Source of the DNA: Bacteroidota bacterium
Lineage (GTDB): Bacteria; Bacteroidota; Bacteroidia; Flavobacteriales; Flavobacteriaceae
NCBI GenBank assembly: GCA_027619415.1
Contig: JAQCFO010000004.1
Location: 1-64,000 of the forward strand
Direction: 5' to 3'
DNA: 64,000 nucleotides
Under the pieces are notes generated by a model. That model was not told the DNA's origin, ran no database searches, and worked only from the letters and a program-made list of their open reading frames with translations. Position numbers and translations under genes: made by a program. Positions 54,468 to 62,466 of this stretch are shown piece after piece (the first letter of the stretch is position 1; the number at the start of each line of letters is the position of its first letter).

Positions 54468-54935
54468 TTAGCAACAAGTTCCTAATGTTGAACAAGAAGA
54501 TTGATTATTTAAATCGGATAATTTTATTTTTTGTATTTCCAAAGGAATTCCACAATTATCTTTTGACAAACAATCAGTTTGTTTAGATTTTAATAAAAAA
54601 TTTTTTCCATCAAAATCAAGTGCAAATTTACTAATGCTTTCTGCTTGATATTCAACTTCTATATCTAAATCATCTATTTTTAAAATTTTTTCTGATAATT
54701 TGATAATTTTTAATAACCTTTTCGGATGCAATCTATGGTCAAAATCATTTGCATTCCAAAGTTGAAAATTTACAATTTCTTCATTTCTTAAGTTTCCACC
54801 ACAATCAATAAAATTTTTAGTGATTTTACCAACTTCTGTAATATGAAAGTGCTTAGGAACAAATTCCTTATTCGGCAATTTAAACTCTATTATTTCCAAT
54901 TTTAATAAAACTAATTTTAATTCTGATAATTTCAT
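54468..54935 (-). CDS. DUF6428 family protein
   Basis: 155-aa soluble protein recognised by the block FVPKHFHITEVGKITKNFIDCGG and NFQLWNANDFDHRLHPKRLL, which define a Bacteroidota family of unknown function often found beside arsenic or metal-stress regulators. The C-terminus has a Cys pattern: KQTDCLSKDNCGIP followed by SSCSTLGTCC. That suggests thiol metal or metalloid binding. It stands alone here, with no ArsR gene next to it. Confidence 0.8.
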   Translation of the reverse strand: MKLSELKLVLLKLEIIEFKLPNKEFVPKHFHITEVGKITKNFIDCGGNLRNEEIVNFQLWNANDFDHRLHPKRLLKIIKLSEKILKIDDLDIEVEYQAESISKFALDFDGKNFLLKSKQTDCLSKDNCGIPLEIQKIKLSDLNNQSSCSTLGTCC

Positions 54936-54939
54936 AATG

Positions 54940-54947
54940 CAAATATA
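54940..54947 (-). promoter_or_regulatory. -7 promoter box of the DUF6428 gene
   Basis: TATATTTG on the minus strand is an exact TAnnTTTG match ending 4 bp before the ATG, again suggesting an almost leaderless transcript. The -33 element is not clear. Confidence 0.5.
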
Positions 54948-55115
54948 TACGTTGCTGAATTAAAAAATAAAATATTCCTATATAGATTGAATTAGGATTA
55001 GTTGCTTTAAAAGTTGTATTTGTAAAATTCACTTTGCTAATATTAAAAAAAAATCAAATTAAACTATTGATAAGAATACTATTAGTTAAATTAGCTATAA
55101 ATAAATATTCCTTAA

Positions 55116-56402
55116 TTGATTAGAGTTTCTAGATCCTTTAAATTAAAAGATGTCAGTTCTTTTAAGAAAAAACTTTTTAAATGGTCCGCTAATTCGGATA
55201 TTTCAGTTTTTTTAAATTCCAATAATTATGAGTCTGACATAGGTGAGTATGATGCGATTTTAGCCATAGGACTTCATTCAAAAACTCAATTTACTAAACA
55301 AAATTCTTTAACAAAATTAGACGATTACATTAATCAAACTAAAGATTGGGTTTTTGGATATTTATCTTATGATTTGAAAAATGAATTAGAAAAACTTAAT
55401 AGTAAAAACATTGATAGTTTTTTCCTGCCAAATTTATTTTTTTTTCAACCAAAAAAAATATGGTTAGTTTCTAAACATTCAGTTGAGGCACTTTATTTAG
55501 ACGGAAGTCTAATTCAAGACGATTGGATTGAAATTAACGAAACATCTCCTTTTTATAATTTTTCAAAGTCAAACAAAATAAAATTAAAAAAAAGATTGAA
55601 TAAAAATCAATACAAAAATAACATTTGCTTATTATTAAATCATATTAACAGGGGGGATGTGTATGAGGCTAATTATTGTATGGAATGGTTTTCTGAAAAT
55701 TCCGTGATAATTCCAGAAGAAGTATACCTTAAACTTAACGAAATTTCTACAACACCTATGAGTGCTTATTTTAAAAATAAGAATCTTTACCTGTTGTCTT
55801 CTTCACCTGAAAGATATATTAAAAGAATTAATGACAGGATCGTAAGTCAACCCATAAAAGGGACTTCCAGAAGAGATCAAAATAATTTGATAGATTCAAA
55901 ATTAATGAAAGAACTAGAGCTTAATGTTAAAGAAAGATCTGAAAATATAATGATTGTTGATCTAATTCGTAACGATCTTTCTAGATTTTCTATTCCGGGA
56001 TCTGTTAAAGTTAATGAGTTATGTAAAGTGTATCCTTTTAAACAAGTTCATCAAATGATATCAACTGTAGAATCTAAAGTTCAATCTAATTTAAGTTTTG
56101 CAGAAATTATAAAATCTACTTTTCCTATGGGAAGTATGACAGGAGCACCTAAAGTAAGAGCAATGACTATTATTGAAAATTTGGAAGTTTCTACTCGTGG
56201 TTTATATAGTGGTGCATTAGGTTACATAAAGCCAACAGGTGATTTTGATTTTAATGTAGTTATAAGGTCTCTGATTTATGATTCAGACACTAAATATCTT
56301 TCTTTTCATGTTGGTAGCGCTATCACTTCTAAATCAGAAATTTTAAAAGAATATGATGAATGCTTGCTTAAGGCAAAAGCAATGATTTCCGTGTTAAAAT
56401 AA
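55116..56402 (+). CDS. pabB: Chorismate-utilising enzyme, aminodeoxychorismate synthase component I type
   Basis: 428 aa from a TTG start. Family signatures are PIKGTSRRDQ, NVKERSENIMIVDLIRNDLSRF, TFPMGSMTGAPKVRAMTIIENLE and GLYSGALGYIKPTGDFDFNVVIR. The size and the lack of an adjacent trpG/trpD favour the folate branch (p-aminobenzoate) over anthranilate synthase. It is followed 37 bp later by tilS in the same direction. PabB versus TrpE cannot be settled from motifs alone. Confidence 0.82.
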   Translation: MIRVSRSFKLKDVSSFKKKLFKWSANSDISVFLNSNNYESDIGEYDAILAIGLHSKTQFTKQNSLTKLDDYINQTKDWVFGYLSYDLKNELEKLNSKNIDSFFLPNLFFFQPKKIWLVSKHSVEALYLDGSLIQDDWIEINETSPFYNFSKSNKIKLKKRLNKNQYKNNICLLLNHINRGDVYEANYCMEWFSENSVIIPEEVYLKLNEISTTPMSAYFKNKNLYLLSSSPERYIKRINDRIVSQPIKGTSRRDQNNLIDSKLMKELELNVKERSENIMIVDLIRNDLSRFSIPGSVKVNELCKVYPFKQVHQMISTVESKVQSNLSFAEIIKSTFPMGSMTGAPKVRAMTIIENLEVSTRGLYSGALGYIKPTGDFDFNVVIRSLIYDSDTKYLSFHVGSAITSKSEILKEYDECLLKAKAMISVLK

Positions 56403-56439
56403 TTAATTTTTATATATTAAAAACGTAATATTGCTTTTG

Positions 56440-57723
56440 ATGATTGATCAATTTGAAAAACATATCTATAATGAATTTCCTTTTTTAAAAAATTCAAAAC
56501 TACTTGTTTGTGTTAGTGGTGGCGTTGATAGTATGGTTCTTTCTAATTTGTTATTACAATTAGAATATAAAATTGGTATTGCACACTGTAATTTTAATCT
56601 ACGAGGAAGTGAAAGTGACTTGGATGAAGAGTTTGTTAGAGAATATGCTAAAAACAAATCTATTGTATTTCATTTTAAATCCTTTAAAACTAAACTTGCT
56701 AAGCACTCTACTCAAATGGCGGCAAGAACTTTAAGGTATGATTGGTTTAATTATCTTTTGCATTCAAAAGAATATGATTATATTTTAACAGCACATCATT
56801 TAGATGACTCTTTAGAGACGTTTATTTTAAACTTAAGTAGAGCTTCAGGGATTGAAGGTTTGTTAGGGATAAAGCCTATTAATAACAACTTAATTCGTCC
56901 ATTATTAATATTTTCAAAAGAAAATTTAATTAGTTATGCAATAGAAACCAATATTAAATGGAGAGAAGATTCTTCAAATATAAAAGACGATTATTTAAGA
57001 AATAAAATAAGAAATAATATAATTCCTCAATTAAAAGAATTAGATCCAAATTTTTTGATTCAATCTAAAAAATCTATGAACTTCCTTAGAGAATCAAATG
57101 AAGTTTTAAAAAGATACGTGAATGAATTTAAAAATGAACATTTTATTAATATAGATAATCAAATTAAAATTTTTAAAACTTCAATTATCAAAATAGAATC
57201 TGAAAATTTTATTTATGAGTTATTTAAAAAATATGGTTTTAAATCACCTAAAGAAATCTTGAGTTTGTGTAAATCAATTTCAGGAAAAATGATTAAATCA
57301 AGTGAGTACACATTATTAAGTGACAGAGATTTTTTAATTATAAAACTGAGCAACCTTGTTGATAATAATAAATATAATGTTGGGCTTGATGGAATTCAAG
57401 AACCTATTAAATTAACTGTTTCAAAAGGGGTTTTTAATGAAGATTATAATTCTAATATATTATTTTTGGATATAAAAGAAATTAAACTTCCTTTAATTCT
57501 AAGGAAATATAAAAAGGCTGATTTTTTTTATCCTAATAAAATGAATGGAAAAAAAATGATTTCTAAGTATTTTAAAGACGAAAAAATGTCTTACTTTGAC
57601 AAACAAAATCAATGGTTATTGTGTGACGGTTCGGAGATCTTGTGGGTAGTTGGCATGAGATTTGATAAAAGAAAATACATAACTAAAAATGCTAATATTA
57701 AAATTGAATTCAATGAAGTTTAG
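56440..57723 (+). CDS. tilS: tRNA(Ile)-lysidine synthase
   Basis: 427 aa from the ATG at 56440; the listed TTG at 56431 adds three residues. It modifies C34 of tRNA-Ile(CAU) to lysidine. The PP-loop is LLVCVSGGVDSMVLSNLL, followed by AHCNFNLRGSESDLDEEFV and TAHHLDDSLETFILNLSR; the C-terminal TilS domain has ILRKYKKADFFYPNKMNGKK. Its last 11 bases overlap the start of dsbD. Confidence 0.93.
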   Translation: MIDQFEKHIYNEFPFLKNSKLLVCVSGGVDSMVLSNLLLQLEYKIGIAHCNFNLRGSESDLDEEFVREYAKNKSIVFHFKSFKTKLAKHSTQMAARTLRYDWFNYLLHSKEYDYILTAHHLDDSLETFILNLSRASGIEGLLGIKPINNNLIRPLLIFSKENLISYAIETNIKWREDSSNIKDDYLRNKIRNNIIPQLKELDPNFLIQSKKSMNFLRESNEVLKRYVNEFKNEHFINIDNQIKIFKTSIIKIESENFIYELFKKYGFKSPKEILSLCKSISGKMIKSSEYTLLSDRDFLIIKLSNLVDNNKYNVGLDGIQEPIKLTVSKGVFNEDYNSNILFLDIKEIKLPLILRKYKKADFFYPNKMNGKKMISKYFKDEKMSYFDKQNQWLLCDGSEILWVVGMRFDKRKYITKNANIKIEFNEV

Positions 57724-59665
57724 ATTACTACTTTTTATTTTTTTTATTTTTTCTCAATTTAGTTTTTCTCAAGAACCTGTATCTTTTTCCACATCTGTTA
57801 AAAAGGTTTCTGATGATACATATGAACTAATCACTAATTCAAAAATCGAATCTAATTGGCGTTTGTATTCTCAAAATTTAATTGATGGCGGAGCAATTCC
57901 AACAGAATTTATTTTTAACGATTCTGATAATTATGATTTAATAGAAGGTGTTAAAGAATCTAAATCGATAACAAAGTTTGATCCGATATTTGGTATAGAT
58001 CAATCATATTTTATAAATGAATCTTCGTTTATTCAATCTGTTAAGATTATTGATAAATCTATAAACACAATTAAAGCAATTATTGCATATCAAGCCTGTG
58101 ATGATATGGTTTGTATTTTTAGAGAAGCAGAGTTGGTTTTTAATTTAGATGGGTCTGTTAACGCAATAGTTAATGAAAACCTGACAACGGATTTAGTTAT
58201 TGACAAGTCTAATCCGTTAGTTTTAGATTTAAAAAATACAGATGTCTTAGAATCTTATTCATCTTCAGAAAACTTGTCTTCAAACCCATATTTAAATTTA
58301 CTTATTTTAGGGTTTTTAGGTGGCTTACTAGCCCTGTTAACACCTTGTGTTTTTCCGATGATCCCTTTAACAGTTTCTTTTTTTACAAATAAAGGTTCGG
58401 ATTCTTCCTTAAATGCTTTTATTTATGGGAGTTTTATAATTTTAATTTACATTTCTTTAAGTATTCCATTTCATTTTATAGATTCATTAGATCCAGAAAT
58501 ATTAAACAGTATTTCTACTAACGCTGTACTAAATGTTTTATTTTTTATAGTGTTTGTTGTTTTTGCTTTTTCTTTTTTTGGATTTTATGAAATCACAATT
58601 CCATCAAGCTGGATAAATTCTATTGATTCTAAGTCTAATAGTATTGGAGGTTTTATAGGGGTGTTTTTTATGGCCTTAACATTGGTATTAGTTTCTTTTT
58701 CATGTACCGGACCAATACTTGGTTCACTTTTAGTAGGATCAATTTCATCTCAAGGAGGAGCGATGCAATTAACAATAGGAATGCTAGGTTTTGGAATAGC
58801 CTTGGCTCTTCCTTTTACACTATTTGCATTGTTCCCTAACTTATTAAATTCATTACCTAAGTCAGGAAGATGGATGAATACTTTTAAAGTGATTTTAGGC
58901 TTTCTTGAATTAGGTTTTGCATTTAAGTTTTTGTCTAATGCCGATTTAGTAGAGCATTGGGGAATACTTAAAAGAGAAATATTTATTGGTATTTGGGTTT
59001 TGGTTTTATTATTATTATTTTCTTATCTGATAGGACTTTTTAAATTCCCTCATGAAAGTCAGAAAATAAAGCAATCTAAGTTTAATGTAGTACTTAGCAT
59101 ATTATCTCTGTCATTTGCGGTTTATCTTTCTCCTGCCTTATTGCCTGATGGGTCTAATAAAGCAAGACTTTTAAGTGGATTTACACCACCATCATTTTAT
59201 AGTGTGTATTCTAAGACTTCAGATTGTCCACTAGGTTTTCAATGTTTCAAAGATTTCGAATCTGGATTAGAGTTTGCTAAAGCTAATAATAAGCCAATTT
59301 TATTAGATTTTACAGGTTGGGCTTGTGTAAATTGTAGAAGAATTGAGGAAAACGTATGGACTGACCCTGCAATATTCAATTTAATTAATGATAATTTTGT
59401 TTTAATTTCTTTATATGTTGATGATAGAAAAGAATTAGATGAAAAAGATAAAATTTCTTTGAAATATAAATCTGGAAAAATCAAGGAAATAAATACAATA
59501 GGAGAGAAGTCCGCTACTTTTCAAGCATTGAATTTTAAAAGTGCATCACAGCCTTTTTATGTTCTATTAGATACTGATCTAAGAATACTAAACAGTCCAA
59601 TACAATACACTTCAAAGGATATATATAAAGCTTGGCTTGAGGAAGGGTTGGAGAATTTAAAGTAA
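57713..59665 (+). CDS. dsbD: Thiol:disulfide interchange protein DsbD
   Basis: 650 aa from the ATG at 57713; the listed start (57689) lies inside tilS and precedes the signal peptide MKFRLLLFIFFIFSQFSFSQ. Domains in order: periplasmic alpha domain with the Cys pair in AYQACDDMVCIF; CcdA-like membrane part of eight segments with LTPCVFPMIPLT and SFSCTGPILGSL (redox Cys); C-terminal thioredoxin with CVNC in TGWACVNCRRIEENVW. It moves electrons from cytoplasmic thioredoxin to periplasmic thiol proteins and could feed the TlpA-like lipoprotein at 31.6 kb. Confidence 0.93.
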   Translation: MKFRLLLFIFFIFSQFSFSQEPVSFSTSVKKVSDDTYELITNSKIESNWRLYSQNLIDGGAIPTEFIFNDSDNYDLIEGVKESKSITKFDPIFGIDQSYFINESSFIQSVKIIDKSINTIKAIIAYQACDDMVCIFREAELVFNLDGSVNAIVNENLTTDLVIDKSNPLVLDLKNTDVLESYSSSENLSSNPYLNLLILGFLGGLLALLTPCVFPMIPLTVSFFTNKGSDSSLNAFIYGSFIILIYISLSIPFHFIDSLDPEILNSISTNAVLNVLFFIVFVVFAFSFFGFYEITIPSSWINSIDSKSNSIGGFIGVFFMALTLVLVSFSCTGPILGSLLVGSISSQGGAMQLTIGMLGFGIALALPFTLFALFPNLLNSLPKSGRWMNTFKVILGFLELGFAFKFLSNADLVEHWGILKREIFIGIWVLVLLLLFSYLIGLFKFPHESQKIKQSKFNVVLSILSLSFAVYLSPALLPDGSNKARLLSGFTPPSFYSVYSKTSDCPLGFQCFKDFESGLEFAKANNKPILLDFTGWACVNCRRIEENVWTDPAIFNLINDNFVLISLYVDDRKELDEKDKISLKYKSGKIKEINTIGEKSATFQALNFKSASQPFYVLLDTDLRILNSPIQYTSKDIYKAWLEEGLENLK

Positions 59666-60136
59666 ATTTTTAATTAATCCATTTTGATAAATTAAAGGTT
59701 TTAACAAGTTTTCATTTAATTCACCTTCAAGTACCTTACCGACATATATGTAATGATCACCTGCCTCTATTTTTTCAGTTACTTGGCATTCTAAAAATGC
59801 AATTGAATTTGATATTTTTTTAATTTGATTATTAGAATTTATTGTATCAACACCCTTAAATGTTTGTTCAGGCTTAAGCTTGTTATTAGCAAATTGATTA
59901 CAAATGTTTATTTGTTTTTCATTAAGAATATTAACTATAAAGAAGTTCTTTTTTTTTAAAGCAATATTAGATTTTGCCTCTTTATTTAAGCAAAATAAAA
60001 TTAAAAAAGGATCAATTGAAACTGAAGTGAAAGAACTGGCAGTAAACCCATAATCTGTCATTTTATCATTTGATGTAATTACTGTAACACCTGTTGTAAA
60101 ACTTCCACAAATTTTTTTAAAGAGATCTTTTTCCAT
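59657..60136 (-). CDS. Flavin reductase family protein (HpaC-like)
   Basis: 159-aa split-barrel flavin reductase of normal length: KKICGSFTTGVTVITSND, YGFTASSFTSVSIDPFLILFCLN, and ECQVTEKIEAGDHYIYVGKVLEG. It should reduce free FMN or FAD with NAD(P)H. Unlike the 10.8-kb paralogue it has no extension. Its stop overlaps the convergent dsbD stop by 9 bp; upstream (16 bp) is a nitroreductase gene, so the pair may form a flavin-dependent redox operon. Confidence 0.85.
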   Translation of the reverse strand: MEKDLFKKICGSFTTGVTVITSNDKMTDYGFTASSFTSVSIDPFLILFCLNKEAKSNIALKKKNFFIVNILNEKQINICNQFANNKLKPEQTFKGVDTINSNNQIKKISNSIAFLECQVTEKIEAGDHYIYVGKVLEGELNENLLKPLIYQNGLIKNLL

Positions 60137-60151
60137 GTATATAATTTTTGA

Positions 60152-60871
60152 TTAAATATACTTATAAACCATTTCAAAAGGAACTCTAAATTGAGGTCCG
60201 TAAACACCTTTTTTTTCTCTTTCCCCACAACCAATAACCATGTTAATTTCAGACCCTCTAGGTAGTTTTAATATTTTTTTAACAATTAGACTATCAAAAC
60301 CTTCCATTGGACAAGTGTCATATCCAATCTCTGACATACTGATCATAAAATTTTGTGAAGCTAAACCAGCACTTTTATGCGCTACAATTCTCAAATCGCT
60401 ATTTAAGGTTTGTCTAACAACTGGAGTGAACAGTCCTACAATTTGAAACATTATATATTTAAAAAGACCTAGAATTCCTAAAAAATCAAAATAAAGAATT
60501 GGTATTAGTTTTGAATAGTAATTTAAAGCAAGTTTATATCTTTTTGTTGTTATTGAATTTTCTTTATACTGTTTGTTTAGAAATTCTATATTCTTTTTCG
60601 CTCTCTTTCGCCAGAGATTTTTTCTTGTTACTACAACTACAATTTGAGAAGCTGTTTTTGCTGCACTTTGGTTCATGCAGGCTTTAGAAAGTTTTTTTAA
60701 GTATAAAGGATCATTTACGTGAATAAACTCCCATAGTTGAAGGTTACTGCTGTTAGGTGCTAAAGTTGCATTGTGGATACATTCTTTAACTTTATTACTT
60801 TCAATTTTACTGTCTTTAAAAATTCTTACTGACCTTCTATCTTTAATTGCCTGAGATACTGTTTTTTCCAT
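60152..60871 (-). CDS. Nitroreductase family protein
   Basis: 239-aa FMN-dependent oxidoreductase. The N-terminal VSQAIKDRRSVRIFKDSKI and ATLAPNSSNLQLWEFIHV are the flavin-binding signatures, and GYDTCPMEGFD with a later VIGCGERE closes the fold. A central insertion (about residues 80-140, KLALNYYSKLIPILYFDFLG) is longer than in typical 200-aa members. The physiological substrate is unknown. It stands between an aldehyde dehydrogenase (35 bp upstream) and a flavin reductase. Confidence 0.87.
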   Translation of the reverse strand: MEKTVSQAIKDRRSVRIFKDSKIESNKVKECIHNATLAPNSSNLQLWEFIHVNDPLYLKKLSKACMNQSAAKTASQIVVVVTRKNLWRKRAKKNIEFLNKQYKENSITTKRYKLALNYYSKLIPILYFDFLGILGLFKYIMFQIVGLFTPVVRQTLNSDLRIVAHKSAGLASQNFMISMSEIGYDTCPMEGFDSLIVKKILKLPRGSEINMVIGCGEREKKGVYGPQFRVPFEMVYKYI

Positions 60872-60906
60872 TTATTTTTTAAATTAGGCTTCCAAAATAC
60901 CATTAA

Positions 60907-62289
60907 TCACTGAATTAACTTAAGTAGTTTTTTTAAAAAATTAATTTTGTTTTTAAAGGGGGGGTATCTTAATGGGGGATCTATCCACAACGGTTTTGAT
61001 AAATATGGTTTAAAATGTGAAAATGTTTTGAATGTTGATTCTCCATGATATTTTCCCATACCACTTTGTCCGATTCCTCCAAAAGGCAATCTATCATTAG
61101 CTATATGAATAACCGTGTCATTAATAGCTCCTCCTCCAAATGGATAAGATTCTAAAAATTTTCTTCCAAAGGCGATGTTTTTAGTAAATATATAGAGAGC
61201 TAATGGATGAGAATATTTTTTAATAACTTTATCAACTTCATTAAAATCATCGTATCCTATAATTGGAAGTATAGGGCCAAATATTTCGTCCTGCATTAGT
61301 TTAGAATCTAGATTATCTAATTCAACAAGTGTGGGTTGAAAATATTTTTTATCAATATCAGTATTTCCACCATAAAGTATTTTTTGATTTTCAATTAATG
61401 ATGATAAATAGTTCATGTGCTTTTCGCTTATTATTCTTCCGTATTCAACTGATTCAATAGGTTTCTCTCCATAAGTTTTAATTATTTGGTTTTTTAACTC
61501 TGTAATTAACTTAGATTTAATCTTGTTATCCACAATTAAAAAATCTGGAGCAATACATGTTTGACCGCAATTCGTGAATTTTCCCCAAACAATTCTTTTT
61601 GCAGTAACCTTTAATGAAGCTGTTTTGTCAATTACACAAGGGTTTTTTCCCCCTAATTCAAGTGTGACTGGCGTTAAATTTTTTGCTGCTTCTTTTGCTA
61701 CTATTTTACCAACGCTAACACTTCCAGTGAAGAAAATGTAATCCCATTTAAACTTTAATATTTCAGATGCAATTTCTGGACCTCCTTGAACAACCTTAAC
61801 AAAACCATCATCAAAAACACTAGATAATATTTTATTTAAAATTTTAGATGTGTTTACAGAATATTCAGATGGCTTTAATAAAACTGTATTTCCAGCTGCA
61901 ACTGCGCCAATTAATGGAGCAATTGCTAATTGAAATGGATAGTTCCATGGAGATATGTGTAATGTGTTTCCATAAGGCTCGGCTATAATATAATCAGATG
62001 AAGGAAAATTAAGTAATGATGATCTGACTGGCTTTCTTTTAACCCATTTTTTGATATTTTTTAAAGCTATTTTAATTTCAAAATAAACAAATGCAATTTC
62101 AGTTAAATAGCTTTCTCCACTAGATTTGCCTAAATCATTATTTAAAGCATTTTCAATATCTTTTTCATTGAGTTCTATCTCTTTTTTTAAATTCTTTAAT
62201 AATGATATTCTAAAATTTATATCAATAGTTTTTTTTGAATCAAAATAATTTTTTTGTTTATCAATTATTCTTTTTAATGTATTATCCAT
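60907..62289 (-). CDS. Aldehyde dehydrogenase (ALDH3-like)
   Basis: 460-aa NAD(P)-dependent aldehyde dehydrogenase. Landmarks are HISPWNYPFQLAIAPLIGA, FFTGSVSVGKIVAKEAA, catalytic Glu in TPVTLELGGKNPCVID, and nucleophile Cys in GKFTNCGQTCIAPDFLIV. The length and C-terminus (FKTFSHFKPYLSKPLW then a hydrophobic-basic tail) resemble the fatty-aldehyde/ALDH3 group. It is divergent from ilvD and first in a possible ALDH-nitroreductase-flavin reductase operon. Confidence 0.9.
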   Translation of the reverse strand: MDNTLKRIIDKQKNYFDSKKTIDINFRISLLKNLKKEIELNEKDIENALNNDLGKSSGESYLTEIAFVYFEIKIALKNIKKWVKRKPVRSSLLNFPSSDYIIAEPYGNTLHISPWNYPFQLAIAPLIGAVAAGNTVLLKPSEYSVNTSKILNKILSSVFDDGFVKVVQGGPEIASEILKFKWDYIFFTGSVSVGKIVAKEAAKNLTPVTLELGGKNPCVIDKTASLKVTAKRIVWGKFTNCGQTCIAPDFLIVDNKIKSKLITELKNQIIKTYGEKPIESVEYGRIISEKHMNYLSSLIENQKILYGGNTDIDKKYFQPTLVELDNLDSKLMQDEIFGPILPIIGYDDFNEVDKVIKKYSHPLALYIFTKNIAFGRKFLESYPFGGGAINDTVIHIANDRLPFGGIGQSGMGKYHGESTFKTFSHFKPYLSKPLWIDPPLRYPPFKNKINFLKKLLKLIQ

Positions 62290-62349
62290 AATAAAGGGTA
62301 AAATAATTATGTCATTATTGACGAATCAATAAAAATATACATTATAAAA

Positions 62350-62378
62350 TTGTTAAGAGTAAAAAATAAATACTTTTG
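62350..62378 (+). promoter_or_regulatory. Promoter of ilvD
   Basis: TTG at 62350-62352 and TACTTTTG at 62371-62378, 18 bp apart, fit the Bacteroidota -33/-7 consensus. The predicted start near 62384 leaves a leader of about 80 nt ahead of ilvD, long compared with the other genes here and containing a terminator-like hairpin. Confidence 0.65.
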
Positions 62379-62422
62379 ATTAATTTTATATTAATAAATA
62401 ATACAAATATTTTATAAATATA

Positions 62423-62453
62423 TCCTTCTCTTAATTATGTGAAGGGTTTTTTT
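62423..62453 (+). promoter_or_regulatory. Terminator-like hairpin in the ilvD leader (candidate attenuator)
   Basis: CCTTC (62424-62428) and GAAGG (62441-62445) pair, extendable by an outer U-G pair, and are followed by seven T residues on the plus strand. It lies 13 bp before the ilvD ATG and downstream of the predicted promoter, and no plus-strand gene ends here, so its placement suggests attenuation rather than termination. I find no obvious leader peptide. Confidence 0.5.
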
Positions 62454-62466
62454 ACTGTTTTTATAA

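Noticed and set aside
62401-62466. Leader peptide for ilvD attenuation
   Set aside because: The only ATG in the leader is followed at once by TGA; no run of branched-chain codons from a plausible start.
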